Source: Cervus elaphus
Lineage: Eukaryota; Chordata; Mammalia; Artiodactyla; Cervidae
Reading direction: 5' to 3'
Length of the DNA stretch: 64,000 bases
NCBI RefSeq assembly: GCF_910594005.1
Contig: NC_057829.1
Coordinates: 62,231,001-62,295,000 of the forward strand
In this document: positions 20,640 to 31,415 of the stretch, piece after piece
Layout: every line of letters begins with the position of its first letter
Position numbering within the stretch: position 1 is the stretch's first letter
Notes under the pieces: generated by a model
Told to the model about the DNA's origin: nothing
Database searches by the model: none
Seen by the model: only the letters and a program-made list of their open reading frames with translations
Position numbers and translations under genes: made by a program

Positions 20640-21150
20640 AGATTTCCTTGATTGGATCTCATGCATTTAGCACCCAGAGATAGTGGTACCTTGGCTCAAC
20701 TGGCGTCTGCCTGGTGCTGCCAGGCTCAAGCCACTACCCTCAAGGCTGCTATTCCTGGTGGAGAGGGTGAAGTTTTCTCCCTTAAAGCTTTGTCTCCTTC
20801 CCTGGGATTTCTACCCTCTAGATCACATCAATCAAGCTGGATGCTTCTCCCTACTTTGATATTAACGAAGCCACTCCCACTTTCTTTTCACTAGTGTTAG
20901 CATGGTACCTCTTTCTCCATCCTTTTCCATTGAACAGTGCCTTGGTCTTTTACCAGTGCCTTGGAACTGTCATGGCACGTCTGGCTGTGTCATTTCACTT
21001 GCTGATTCAGGATCAAGGTCTAGTCTTGTCTGCCATCCTGGGCCCATTTGATTCTAATCAGTTTATGATGTGTCCTTGGGCTACATCATTCTTTCAAAAG
21101 TTGTGCCCTGCCCCTTTCCCTCCTGTTACACTTGTAAACTACTGGCTGTA
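20640..21150 (-). repeat. Decayed L1-type LINE, antisense
   Basis: The stretch around TTGATATTAACGAAGCCACT, CTTTTCACTAGTGTTAGCAT and GGTACCTCTTTCTCCATCCT resembles antisense L1 ORF2. The outer limits are uncertain and parts may belong to a different element. The frames 20,652-20,894 and 20,894-21,151 are therefore probably repeat-derived. Confidence 0.5.
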
Positions 21151-21790
21151 AATTGGAGGACCCCATGACCTCTCCTTGCCTTCAATTAACCACCTAGAAT
21201 GGCTCACAGAACTCAGGAAAAGTTTACTTATGGTATCGCCAGTTTATTATAAAAAGGACACAACTCAGGAACAGTCAGCTGGAAGAGAAAGATAGAGCAA
21301 GGTGTGGGGGAAGGGACCCCCTCTGGGTGTGCCACTCTCCCAGCACTGCTGCTTGCTCACTGAGCCCCTAGAAGTTCTCTGAGCCTCTTGAATTAGGGCT
21401 TAAAAATTTTTTTTTAAATGGAGGCTTTATCACATAGACATGATTGATTACATCATCAGCCACTGCTTGAACTCATCCCCAGCCCCTTCCCCTCCTAGGA
21501 AGCTGAGTTGAGGGGCTGAAAGTTCCACCTCTCTAATCACATGATTGCTTCCCCTTGGCAACCAGCCCCCATCCTGTGGCTGGTTATCCAGGGACTTTCC
21601 AAAAATCACATTTTAACATAAATTCAGGTGTGGTTGAAAGGGCCTTGTTATGAATAACAAAAGAGTCTCCTTTCATCTTTATGGCTCTTATCACTTAGGA
21701 AATTCCAAGGTATCCTGAGCCCTGTGCTAGGGACAGGGGTGAAGACCAAATATCTCTTTCTTGCTGTAAGTCACAGTATCACAGGGAAGC
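21151..21790 (-). repeat. Ancient LTR-like element
   Basis: AATTAACCACCTAGAATGGC, TCACAGAACTCAGGAAAAGT, GCCAGTTTATTATAAAAAGG, ACAACTCAGGAACAGTCAGC, AATTCAGGTGTGGTTGAAAG and CACTTAGGAAATTCCAAGG occur in the order of an old solo mammalian ERV LTR. No viral genes are associated. The orientation and subfamily are provisional. Confidence 0.6.
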
Positions 21791-22069
21791 ACCAGGGAAC
21801 ATTTTAATGGTTCTCCAGACAAGGGTACAAGGATCCCTTCCTGTCTTTGGTTGGTATGGTGTGAGCATGGGCTGTTTGTCACTGTTGCAGGCCTCTTATG
21901 ACCATGTGGGTAAAGTCAAGAGAATACCAGGGAATCTAACCCAAAGCCCTGATTTTGTTGAGCTACTAAATTAACATGATCTGGAAGACACTTGCCTCTA
22001 GGCTAACTCTTTTTTAAAAATATTTTTCAAAGTTGATATGGTGTATTTTAATTTTTATTCAGTACAATA

Positions 22070-22205
22070 AATTTTTTCTTTCTTTTTTTTTTTCTTTTTT
22101 GTCCACATAGCATGTAGGATCTTAGTTCCCAGACCAGGGATTGAACTTGTGTGCCCTGTATTGGAAGTTCTGAATCTTAACCACTGGACCACCAGAAAAG
22201 TCCCC
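22070..22205 (-). mobile_element. CHR-type SINE, antisense (first of a pair)
   Basis: AGCATGTAGGATCTTAGTTC, CCAGACCAGGGATTGAACTT and the reversed head CTTAACCACTGGACCACCAG. It is separated from the next SINE only by a copy of the AGGYTAAC target sequence. Confidence 0.85.
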
Positions 22206-22224
22206 AGGTTAACACTTCTTTAAA

Positions 22225-22545
22225 AAATAATTAATTATTGTGATTTATTTTTGGCTGTGCTGGACCTTCATAGCTGTGCATGGGTTTTCTCTAGTTGTAG
22301 CAAGCAGGGGCTATTCTTTAGTTGCAGTGTGCAGGCTTCTCACTATGGTGGCTTTTCTTGTTGCAGAGCAAGGGTGCTTAGAACATGTGGGCTTCAGTAG
22401 TTGTGGCGTGCTTAGAACATGTGGGCTCTAGAGTACAGACTGCAGTAGTCGTGGCACACAGGTGGAATCTTTCTGGACAAGAGATTGAAACCTGTGTCTC
22501 TTGCATCGGCAGGCACATTCTTAACCACTGAACTACCACAGAAGT
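22225..22545 (-). mobile_element. CHR-1-like SINE, antisense (second of a pair)
   Basis: A longer CHR-type copy: TTTATTTTTGGCTGTGCTGG, GGGTTTTCTCTAGTTGTAGC, CTTCTCACTATGGTGGCTTT, two tandem GCTTAGAACATGTGGGCT units and the reversed head TTCTTAACCACTGAACTACC. Confidence 0.87.
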
Positions 22546-22867
22546 TCCCAGGCTAACTTTGTATGAGATCATAAGTCACCTTATTATGGGAGCTAATTTA
22601 GTTGAACATTCTGTTACTTTTAGCTAGCAGCATTCCCGGTTGTTATGGTCCCTAAAGAGCTTACAGGGCTCCTGGGGTAACAGGGAGCACCCTCAGGGGT
22701 CGTTCGGTCACTACCTGGCAACGATAAGTAACTCCGCAGCAAGCAGGCTGGTGGAGGCCCTACAAAGTAGGAAGGCAGGGTGGGATCAGTGGGAGTCGTC
22801 AGGTTCGGGAGGAGTTCAGGCAGAGGAGGCAGGAGGTGGTGAGTGGGTAGATTTGAGGTCACAGAAG
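22546..22867. other. Intergenic, unassigned
   Basis: Starts with the outer target duplicate AGGCTAACT (22,550-22,558). The rest is mixed-composition DNA with no repeat or gene recognised. Confidence 0.45.
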
Positions 22868-23065
22868 TGATTCTGAACTTGGGCTTTGAAACTTGCCTTT
22901 ACCACTCACCAGCAGGGGGACTTTACAGACCAAGAGAGACTTGGCCTCTCTCAGCCTTAGTTTCTCACCTGTTCAGCGGGGATGATTCTAGGGACTAAAT
23001 CATGGGGCTTTGTGAGGATTTGAAAAAACACTTAGCAGGGTGTGTGGCACACTCCCAAATGAAAG
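22868..23065 (-). repeat. MIR SINE, antisense
   Basis: TGATTCTGAACTTGGGCTTT, CTCTCTCAGCCTTAGTTTCT, GGGGCTTTGTGAGGATTTGA in antisense MIR order. A CTCF-like core CACCAGCAGGGGGA lies inside at 22,907-22,920. Confidence 0.8.
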
Positions 23066-24069
23066 CCATTGTGATGACTGTTCCCGAGGCATGAGTCACT
23101 AGTCAGAACCCTGGTTGCAGCCACACTCCTGCCACCCGTCCTTAACCACAGGTCTAACTCCCTTGCCGCAGGTGGGCACGAAGAAGAAACTTGCAGGCAA
23201 AGTGGCTCTTTCTTCAGGGGTGCTTCTGTTTCTTTTTGCTCATGCGATGGCTTTGTTCTCCGATTCTGGTTCAGCTCTACCCCTGCGCCTGGATCTTCCC
23301 CCTTCACACAGATCCTGAACTGGTCTCCAGGTCCGTGGCTTTCTTCTGGCCATGAATTTGGACTCCTTTTTCTGGCAGGTCATGAGGTACCCCTTCTGAC
23401 CTGCCCCACTCGACTGCTCTGAGGATAAAGCCCCCCTGCTGATGAACTGGCTCACAGGTTCCAACTTCTCCCCCAGGGCACCCCTGACAACACAGGCGTG
23501 TGAACACTGAGGCTGCCACAGTGAGAAGTGGATCTGAAGCCTCGTGTCTGATCTTTAATTCATGTGGATTTTGCAACTTGCTCACTTTAACAGGTCATTA
23601 TAGGAGAAAAAGTTTACAGTAAGTTACCACCAGGAAAGAATACAAAGAATGTCCATAGCCCTATTAGTTAATGCATGGACTACAGTTGCAATGAGTCTAG
23701 CTATTTTTTAGTTATTGGACTGAATTAAAAAGAGAGAAGGTCAGCCCCTTTCCTCTGTCCAAGGTTACAGTATGTCAAACCCCCAGATCCCTATAACTCC
23801 GTGGTTGTGAAAGGCAACAGTTCTTTGTGCACTAGCTTTGAGTAATCACTGGTGAGAGACACCTGGAATACCATCAAAGCTGTGGGCCAGTGTAGCAGGC
23901 TCAGACTTCTTTTGATGATGGGCCTGATTGCCCAGGAAATACCGAGAAATCATTCCTTGGCCGGGTGATCCCACTGAGCTCTGCTTCTTGCTGCCCTCCA
24001 GGTCTTTAACTGGTCTGCTCCTTCTTCTTATCTGGTTTCATCCATGTGGCTTGAATTCTGCAGGTGGTG
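23066..24069. other. Intergenic, unassigned
   Basis: No repeat recognised with confidence. Overlapping opposed frames between 23,032 and 23,585 have no recognisable domain. Confidence 0.4.
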
Positions 24070-24645
24070 TCTATCTGCCTCTGCCCTTTGTGTCAGATAG
24101 CATATATGTAACAAAAAACCCAAATAGACTGTGACTTAAACCATTATGACACTGAATTATCTCCATATGAAGTTTGATCTTGAATTGATGAGCACCTCAA
24201 AAATGTCAACAAGGACCCAGGCTCTATTGATCTATCTCTGCTCAGCCATATTTGCTGTGCCAGCTTTTCTTAAGCTTATTACCTTTTGATGGCAAGGTGG
24301 CTGCCTCAGCTCCAGCCATCATGTCCTCACACAAGAACATTCAAGGCAGGAAGGAGGAGGAAGGGGTAGTTTCTTCTATTAAGGGGAATTTCTATCTCTT
24401 CTGTCAGGAAGCAAAATCCCTTTCAGCAAACTTGTCTTTATGTCTCGTTGGTTAGAACTGTATCCTGACTACAAAGGAAACTAGAATTTGGGAAACTAAA
24501 ATTTGGGAAAAGCAAATGAAGTTATTGTGTTGGCTTTAGCCTGATCATGATTCATCTTCTGGAGCTAGAACAAAACCAAAGTCTGTGGTGAGGAGGAGGG
24601 GGAGATGGCTTTAGGGTAGCACTAATAGTATCCCCCCCGCAGTCT
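24070..24645 (-). repeat. Old interspersed repeat, family unassigned
   Basis: Includes GAAGCAAAATCCCTTTCAGC, AAACTTGTCTTTATGTCTCG, TTGGTTAGAACTGTATCCTG, and two tandem AGAATTTGGGAAACTAAAATTT-like units split by divergence. It resembles the elements at 12,940-13,330 and 61,160-61,470. Confidence 0.4.
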
Positions 24646-25028
24646 TTCTGATTTCCTGTGTCACCATCAATGGACTGGGGTAAGCTGTCTGGTCCACCCA
24701 CCTTGCCTGCCTGAGGAGTCCTTAGATTCTGGATAAAGATGGAATCCCCACTGTATTGTCACACCTTCCTGTGTAGCTGTCGATACCCTCTTTGGGTATC
24801 TGTCAAAGGGAAAAGATGTCCCCTTTCAACAAGTCTCACAGAGTTGTATTCTTTGCCAGGCCTGAGCAAGACAGCTCTCACCTTGATGCATCTTGAGACT
24901 GTTTGCTCTTGAGAACAGAGATGTTTCTAGAGAAAAGGCTGATGGTTAATTAATGCCCCCATGCAATTATTCCCCAAACCAAATTTGGGTAAAATGACTG
25001 TCTCTAATTGGTTCTTGTTACAGACAAA
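24646..25028. other. Intergenic, unassigned
   Basis: No repeat or gene recognised. A local inverted pair GATACCC/GGGTATC lies at about 24,782-24,800. Confidence 0.4.
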
Positions 25029-25240
25029 GGATGGGCTTCCCTAGTGACTCAGCAGTAAAGATTCTGCCTGCAATGTAGACCCGGGTTTAATCCCTGGGTC
25101 GGAAAGATCCCCTGGAGGAGGGAATGGCAACCCACTCCAGTATTCTTGTCTGGAGAATCCCAAGAACAGAGGAGCCTGGCGGGCTACAATGCACAGGGTT
25201 GCAAAGAGTCAGACGCAACTGGAGCGACTGAACACACAAG
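25029..25240 (+). mobile_element. Bov-tA SINE
   Basis: GGGCTTCCCTAGTGACTCAG, GGTTTAATCCCTGGGTCGGA, GGCAACCCACTCCAGTATTC, GGAGCCTGGCGGGCTACAAT and GCAAAGAGTCAGACGCAACT. Full-length sense copy. Confidence 0.95.
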
Positions 25241-25329
25241 CACATAGACAAGAAATCCACATGTCTGCATTGCTTTCAAATGCTGGATGGTCTAGGAGAG
25301 GCATGTGCAGAAGCAAGGGCACAGACCTG

Positions 25330-25500
25330 ATGATTCCTGCTGAGATATGAGTCTTGGCATGGCCAGTATGACCTTGGGCAAGTCCTTGAACTTCCCTGGG
25401 CCTTTGTTTATTCCACTTGAAGTAGGAGACCTAACAGCCACCCCCAAGCTTGTGGTGAGGATGAAGTGGGACAATTGAAGCCAAAGGACTTAAAGGGAGA
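25330..25500 (-). repeat. MIR SINE, antisense
   Basis: TGACCTTGGGCAAGTCCTTG, ACTTCCCTGGGCCTTTGTTT, TTGTGGTGAGGATGAAGTGG in antisense order. Confidence 0.8.
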
Positions 25501-25769
25501 AGGCTGTGATGCTCTGAAGCTGTAGTTCTTGCCTTCAAGGCTTCTTCCATGAGCACATTTTCAATTATGTATTTGCACTTGAACTTGGCCCCCTGCTGGC
25601 TGACTAACTTTGTTAGTTATCAGTTGCATGGCTCATTTGGGAGCTAGGTTCTTACACCTCATTGGCCTTCTTGTCTCTTTTTAAGCTTTCCCAAAGCACT
25701 AGTGCCGGGTTTCCAGCTTCTTGATTTATGGGTATCTATGAGAGGTCTTTCCCTTCTTTTCTTCCATTG

Positions 25770-25990
25770 CTATTTTTAAACTTTGTTGTTGAAGTAAAAT
25801 TTATACAAAGTCCACAAATCTTTAAATGTACTGTGTAGTTTGTGTGCTTTTCTGTATGTGTACCCGTGTCAGTACCATCCAGATCAAGATAGTGAACATT
25901 TTCCATCGCTCTGGAAGGCTTCCTCGTTCCCTCCCCCTCAGTACCTGCCCTACCTACTCCCGACCTGCTGCTCCAGCAACCCAGCTCATC
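25770..25990 (-). repeat. L1 LINE 3' UTR fragment, antisense
   Basis: TTGTTGTTGAAGTAAAATTT, CCAGATCAAGATAGTGAACA, TTTTCCATCGCTCTGGAAGG match the antisense 3' UTR of old L1M elements. Confidence 0.65.
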
Positions 25991-27344
25991 CTCACATCAC
26001 TGAGTAACTGTTCTTGACCTTCCTATGAAGGTCTGTGTACCCTGCACCCCACATAGTTCCTACGATAACTTCACTTCCGTTTTCCTTTTTCTGATCAGTT
26101 TTAGGCAGCTGTCAGACACTCTTCCTGGTGGGCAGAGCACTTCCCTTTTGGCACATCACCCGTGACAGCGTGGTTTCATCTCTTGAGAGCCCTCAGACAT
26201 GTCTCCTTGGTCAGCGGCTGTCCAGGACACGTGGATACCTGTCCACGTGGATACCTCCAGGGGCCTCCTGATGAACCTTTCTTCCCTCTTCCTTCTCTCC
26301 CGGGGCAGCTGTGAGGCTGTGTGCACTCTTGCCATTGCTCTCAGAGGAGCTGGGCATGGGTCCTGGGCCAAGATTTCTGAGCAATGGCCCAAAGTGGGGA
26401 CAAGCTGGGGGACTCTATGAAATAGGACCTGGAGGGCTGGGTCCACGTGTTGGCAGGAGGCAGGAGAGGCTGGGGAGCTTTAGGGATAGACCCAAGACAG
26501 GTCTACACTACAGGGGATGCTCATGGGACATCCGGGGATGCTGGAATTGGCCACTACCAGGTGTGAATGACTTAGACATCAGCTTTGGCTTCCTTTGCAA
26601 GGGAGTGGGAATGGGGCGCTCAGAAGGCCCGACTACTGTTAGTTGGCAAGCCTGGCCTTAGGTGTGGTAGGGCAAGAAGTCCCCTTGCACCTGCTGGCCC
26701 CATCATGCCTTCACTTATTTTCCCATGTAACAGCATCTGCTGGGAACACCCTGGGTGTGCCAGGCAGCGAGCTGGCACCAAGGGCATAAGGATGAACAGA
26801 AAGTCTCTCAACCAAAGGAGCTCACTGTCCAGACCAGGCTGCAAAATGGATGGCCCCTTTGCACCCAGATTTGGCCCTTAGATGTGCTTGCTTTGGCCCC
26901 CATGGTTTAAAAATTGGAAACTGTCCATAACAGTTGGATTTCTGGCTTCTTTTGAGAAATCAGAAGGTCTGACAACCATGGTTGGCCTTCCTGCAGCTAG
27001 TGTGCTAAGTGGCTGCTCCCCACGCGCCCTTCTGGTGGCGCACTTGTGCCCATTTCCTGCACCACCACTCCCTACGGCACTGGGCCTGGCCCTCCGCTCA
27101 TACGTCACTGCCTGGCCCCGTGGGCATTCAGGCTGATTTCAATGGGAAGAATTGGTGAAGGCCTCCTAGAGGAGGCAGTGGGTCTTGATCTCCTGATAGA
27201 GTGTGTCCCCCTATAAGTCTTCTTTGTCTCCTACTCCTCAGGGTGAGTGAGTTCATCAGATATTTTCTGGGAACATATCTGGGGTGGGGACATGAGAGGG
27301 AGATGAGATGCTGAGGTGTTGGCACTAAGACCCACGTAAGTGGT
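25991..27344. other. Intergenic, mostly unique
   Basis: Repeat-poor. Notable is a direct repeat of CACGTGGATACCT (26,228-26,240 and 26,244-26,256). A weak MIR/L2-like piece may lie near 26,730-26,840. Frames 26,156-26,446, 26,311-26,661 and 26,585-26,881 overlap on both strands without a recognised product. Confidence 0.4.
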
Positions 27345-27710
27345 TCTAAAGGATGGACCATCTGGATCAGAATCACCAAGGGGTGCTGCTTCAAAACATG
27401 GACCTACTGAGCAGAAGCTGGAGGAAAATTCTCCAGGTAATTTTTGTGCGTGCTAAGTCGTTTCAGTCATGTCCGACTCTTTGCGACTAAATGGACTGTA
27501 GTCCGCCAGGTTCCTCTGTCCATGGCATTCTCCAGGCGAGAATACTGGAGTGGATTGCTGTGCCCTTCTCCAGGGGATCTTCTCGACCCAGGGATTGAAC
27601 CCACGTATCTTACGTTCCCTGTGTTGGAAGGAGAGTTCTTTACCACTAGTGCCACCTGGGAAGCTCCCCAGGTAATTGTTGAGGTTGCTCAATTTGAGAA
27701 CTACAAGGAA
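27345..27710 (+). repeat. MER20-like hAT element split by a Bov-tA
   Basis: The left half has GGACCATCTGGATCAGAATC and ACCAAGGGGTGCTGCTTCAA. The right half has GTTGAGGTTGCTCAATTTGA then GAACTAC. A Bov-tA lies between, bounded by duplicated CCAGGTAATT. Confidence 0.6.
27443..27667 (-). mobile_element. Bov-tA SINE with exact target duplication
   Basis: Antisense Bov-tA (TAAGTCGTTTCAGTCATGTC, GTAGTCCGCCAGGTTCCTCT, TTCTCCAGGGGATCTTCTCG, TCTTTACCACTAGTGCCACC). It is flanked by a 10-bp duplication CCAGGTAATT at 27,433-27,442 and 27,668-27,677. Confidence 0.95.
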
Positions 27711-28619
27711 GAGGAGGCTGCAGCTTAGAGAGTAGTAGGGTCAGACAAATTGTGTTTTCTAGGGTACAGCTGGGGACCCCACTTCACCATCCAGCTCCAG
27801 TGGAGTTTATTCTGAACATCCTCACCCCTTCTTGGCCCAGCTGAGGCCCCCACCAGGCTAAAGGCATGAGGAACATCTTCTCCAGCTTTCCTGTCTCTGC
27901 TCCTACACCTGGAAGAAAGGTCATGCTGACTTTTGCTGAGCCTTGTTATTTCCCTGACTCTTTGAACTGTCACCTGGGCAGGGAGCCAACTCTAGGGAGA
28001 GGGACAGTGGCTGGTTGGCAGGTAAGGGACACCTTGTTTCCCCTTCATCTTCTCAGCCAGGTGGCCTGACAGGTGCTGGGCTCCGGCCAGGGTGCTGGAA
28101 CCATAGCTCTGTGCAGGGAAGGAGGAGGATTTGGCGATTTGTTCAAAGAGAGATGCTTCCCTGAGTTGGTGGGGGGGTAGGAGGGGCCCCTGAACTGCCT
28201 TTCCCTTTGGAACCTTCAGCTGTGGGGGTGGGAGGTGTAGGCTGGGGTGGCCGGGGCAGGGCTAGGCTGCAGGGAGTGAGTAAGAAGGCCTTGTTCTTGG
28301 GTCTCACAAGTGGAGGGTGGGGCCTCCAAGAGTGAGTGCCTCCCTAAGAGTGAGGTGTCTAGGGAACAAAATGTAAGAAGTGGCCACCCTTCTCTTGCAG
28401 GAATCTGAGAATGGGAGATCCTTAAATGTTGTCTCACTCACCTTCCCCTGGTCCCTGTCCTACAGTTCTGCTCACTGCACCCCAGGAAGCCCCTGAGACA
28501 TGCCTGAATCACGGGCAAGGGAGGGAGAGCAGAGCATCAAGAGCATTTTTGTCTCTTGGACAAGGTCACCCATTCTCAATGTTGACTGTACATTGCAAAC
28601 CCCTGTTATCTTTATAGAA
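27711..28619. other. Intergenic, repeat-poor
   Basis: Moderately GC-rich, with G-rich stretches at 28,160-28,330. Short opposed frames carry no recognised domain. Confidence 0.4.
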
Positions 28620-28745
28620 TCCTGAAGTCTGGTCCTCAGAGATTCTGGTTTAATTGATTTGGGGTGCAGCCTGCTCTTAGGGTTTTTAAAGTCTCCCCAG
28701 GGGAATCTCGTGTGCAGTGAAGTGTGAGAAGCTCTGATCTAGACG
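28620..28745 (+). repeat. MER-type hAT element fragment
   Basis: GGTCCTCAGAGATTCTGGTT, TAATTGATTTGGGGTGCAGC, AAAGTCTCCCCAGGGGAATC and AAGTGTGAGAAGCTCTGATC follow the order of a MER20/MER5-class nonautonomous hAT. Confidence 0.6.
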
Positions 28746-30219
28746 GTACAGGGTGGGTGCTATTTACTGGTTTTCCTTTCATGGGTTTTCGTTGTGAGCA
28801 ACAGACCACCAGTCTCGGCACAGACCTCTCAGGGTAATATAAGAACATTTAGAACAAAGTGGATGGAATATGAGGAGACTAGAAAGAAAACCCAGTTCCC
28901 AGTCCATGCCAGATACATCATGCTTTTATAACGATCCACCCTGGGAGGTCGATATTCTCAGGCTCAGTTTACAGAGGAACCCGAGTCTTGGCCATGTTAA
29001 TCACTCGCCCGGGTCCCACTGCTGTGGGCTGGCAGTACTGTGAATGAAGTGGATATGTGACAGGCAGCCGGCAGGAAGGGAAGGCAGTGCTGCTGCCTTC
29101 AGACTTGTTTCTCAAAGCATTTCTGGGGTTGGCTTGAGGTGGGGTGAGGAGAGGACTTGGAAAAGGACTGAGTCCCCAGCTCTTCTCTGTCACAGACCAG
29201 AGGAGTGATGGCTCTTCTGGTTTCTTCTCTCCCAGCAGGGTCTGTGTATAGAGTCTGGTCAGAACCAGGTATCCCATGTGATTTTAAAGGAAGTTTCCTC
29301 TCTCTCAGTCTCTCTTTTTAAGCTAAATAGATTCCTGGAGCTAAAGTCAAGTAGTGTGATAAAAAGAGGGGACCCCCCTCCTTTCTTGTCTCCAGATCAA
29401 CATACACACACACACATGCATTAACACATACACACATATCAGAGTTGCTGTACTTCCACCATTTAGGTCTTTGGATTCAACAGAAAATATGGAAGGATAA
29501 TGGGGAGACTGTTCAACCAGTCACAGTTGTATTGTGGATTAGTGAGTGACTGTGGGGAGCCAGTCCCAGCATCCTTGGCAGACAGATGGTAAACACAAAG
29601 GAACAGGGCCCAGAGGCCTCTGAAGATGCAGAGAGAGCATTTAAGGTGAAGCTTGGAAGATGCTGAAAGTTGCTATTTAACGGGTAACTTTATGCAAAAT
29701 AATCATCACTTTGGCTTCTAAAGCTGGTGGCAGTGCTGTGAGCAGCTTTTCTGCAGCGGTGGCAGAGTCTGCTGTCCTCTGCTCTCCTCCCCTGCCGGCT
29801 CCTTCTGCTTTCTCAGGAGCCTTGAAGCAGGGTGGAGAATGCCAGGCTGAGTGGCCAGAGATCCGACTGGACTCCCACGGGGCCCCTTAGTGGCTGCTTC
29901 ACCTTGGACAGGGGCTTAGCACCCAAGTCCTGGTGTCTTCACAGACACACTGAGGACTTTCTTCCGTCTGAGATGGAGTAACAGGGATTGAATTTGCCCT
30001 TTTGTCTGAAACAAAGAACAAATAGACCCAATACATGAAATGATGGTTTTCAAAACTCTGGACGTTAGGCCGCAAAGTTCAGTGACCCCAGTGAGCTCAA
30101 TGATTCTCAGTTTACTGCCTTGTGAGAGTTTCTGTGTCACAGCCGAGGGTAGGGCAAGGATGTCAGGAGGGGAGAGATGGAAATATACTATTCTAACTCC
30201 TTGTGTAGTGGTATGATAT
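28746..30219. other. Intergenic, unassigned, with a CA-rich patch
   Basis: Contains a degenerate (CA)n/ACAC tract at about 29,400-29,440. No gene recognised; the antisense frame 28,969-29,277 has no domain. Confidence 0.4.
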
Positions 30220-30735
30220 CACTTGAAGGTAGGCTGTGATAAGGTCAGGATGTATCCTATAAACGATAAAGCAACCACTCAAATAGCAAGGGCTTAGAGT
30301 TAGTAAGCTAGCAGAGGAGTTAAAATAGAATCATCAAAAATACCCAGTCTGAAAGAAGATGGACAAAGGGAGTGAAACATAGATGAAACAAATGAAAAAC
30401 AAATAGCAAGATGATAGACTCAAGCCTGACCGTATCAATAATCACATTAAATGCAAATGATCTAAACATTGTTTAGAGATTGTTGTTTATTTTGGATATT
30501 AATCTCTTATCAGATACATGATTTACAAATATCTTCTCCTAATCCATGGGTTGCATCTTCATTTTGCTGATTATTTCCAAGAAACACACTTTAAATATAA
30601 AGGCATAAATATGTTCAATGGAAAAAAGGATGGAGAAAAATGTACCATGCTGACACTAGTGGAAAGAAAGTGGGAATGGCTATGTTAATATCAAAGTAGA
30701 TTTCAGAACAAAGAATATTACCTGGGTGATCTGTA
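30220..30735 (+). repeat. L1 LINE ORF2 fragment with an internal inverted piece
   Basis: Sense L1 ORF2-like sequence: ATAATCACATTAAATGCAAA, TGATCTAAACATTGTTTAGA, AAGAAACACACTTTAAATAT, GCTATGTTAATATCAAAGTA, TTCAGAACAAAGAATATTAC. Between about 30,483 and 30,580 lies an antisense-looking L1 piece (TTGGATATTAATCTCTTATC then GCATCTTCATTTTGCTGATT). All reading frames are destroyed. Confidence 0.75.
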
Positions 30736-31209
30736 TCTTTTAATGACTAAACAAACAAAAATCTACATTGATAACACAGGAAACTGTGATCCCTACCTCA
30801 CTGGTTTTTGATAAGAGCAAGTGGGGTGATATCTGGGAAAATGCATCGTACACGATAAAACATGCAGGTATCATTGGACCTTAATTATTAGAAATTGGAC
30901 TATCTGCATCCTTATAAAGAGCACAGCAGCTGTGCTGAAACTATTTGGTTCTCAAGCGGAAAAAGGAAATACCACACAGCGGCTCCAAGCGGGGCAGTGC
31001 AGGGCAGGCGGGAGCAGCTGGGGGCAGAAACATCAGTGCAGTGGTGCCTGGACCAGTGCTTCTTAGACCTGAGTCTGTGGTAGCTACTGGAACCTATGAT
31101 AACAGGGGGCTTTCTTCAACTGCAGGAGAGACAGACCCGGACTGAGCCTCAGTCCTACCAACCCCAGAAGCTTTGGTAACACCAACAGATGCTTGGCTAA
31201 AAAGAAAAG
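30736..31209. other. Intergenic, unassigned
   Basis: No repeat recognised after the L1. Two short overlapping frames (30,895-31,145) have no domain. A CAGCGGCTCCAAGCGGGGCA patch gives a small rise in GC. Confidence 0.4.
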
Positions 31210-31415
31210 TAAGATGTCGTGCAGTTACTGTGCTAAATCCTTTTTGAGCCTTTTCTCATTTATGAGTCTTATTTGGTTGACCCTGATATCATCATCTCCA
31301 TTTAACATTTAAGGAAGTGGAAGCACAACATCACAGGGCTGTTAAACCATGGGTCAAAGTTTGGACCCATGCAGACTAGAGCAGAGCCCAAGTCTCAAAC
31401 ATAACCCTAGCCATG
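31210..31415 (+). repeat. MIR SINE
   Basis: GTTACTGTGCTAAATCCTTT, CATCATCTCCATTTAACATT, then AAGTTTGGACCCATGCAGAC in sense MIR order. A second, antisense MIR-like patch (GTCTCCTTATCTAAAGAATG) lies at about 31,748-31,850. Confidence 0.72.

Noticed and set aside
21151..21790. Possible endogenous retrovirus with internal genes
   Set aside because: Only a solo LTR-like sequence is seen; no gag, pol or env-like reading frames flank it.
29397..29440. CA-rich direct repeats considered as a CRISPR-like or tandem array
   Set aside because: Simple degenerate CA microsatellite with no conserved repeat-spacer structure; the host is mammalian.
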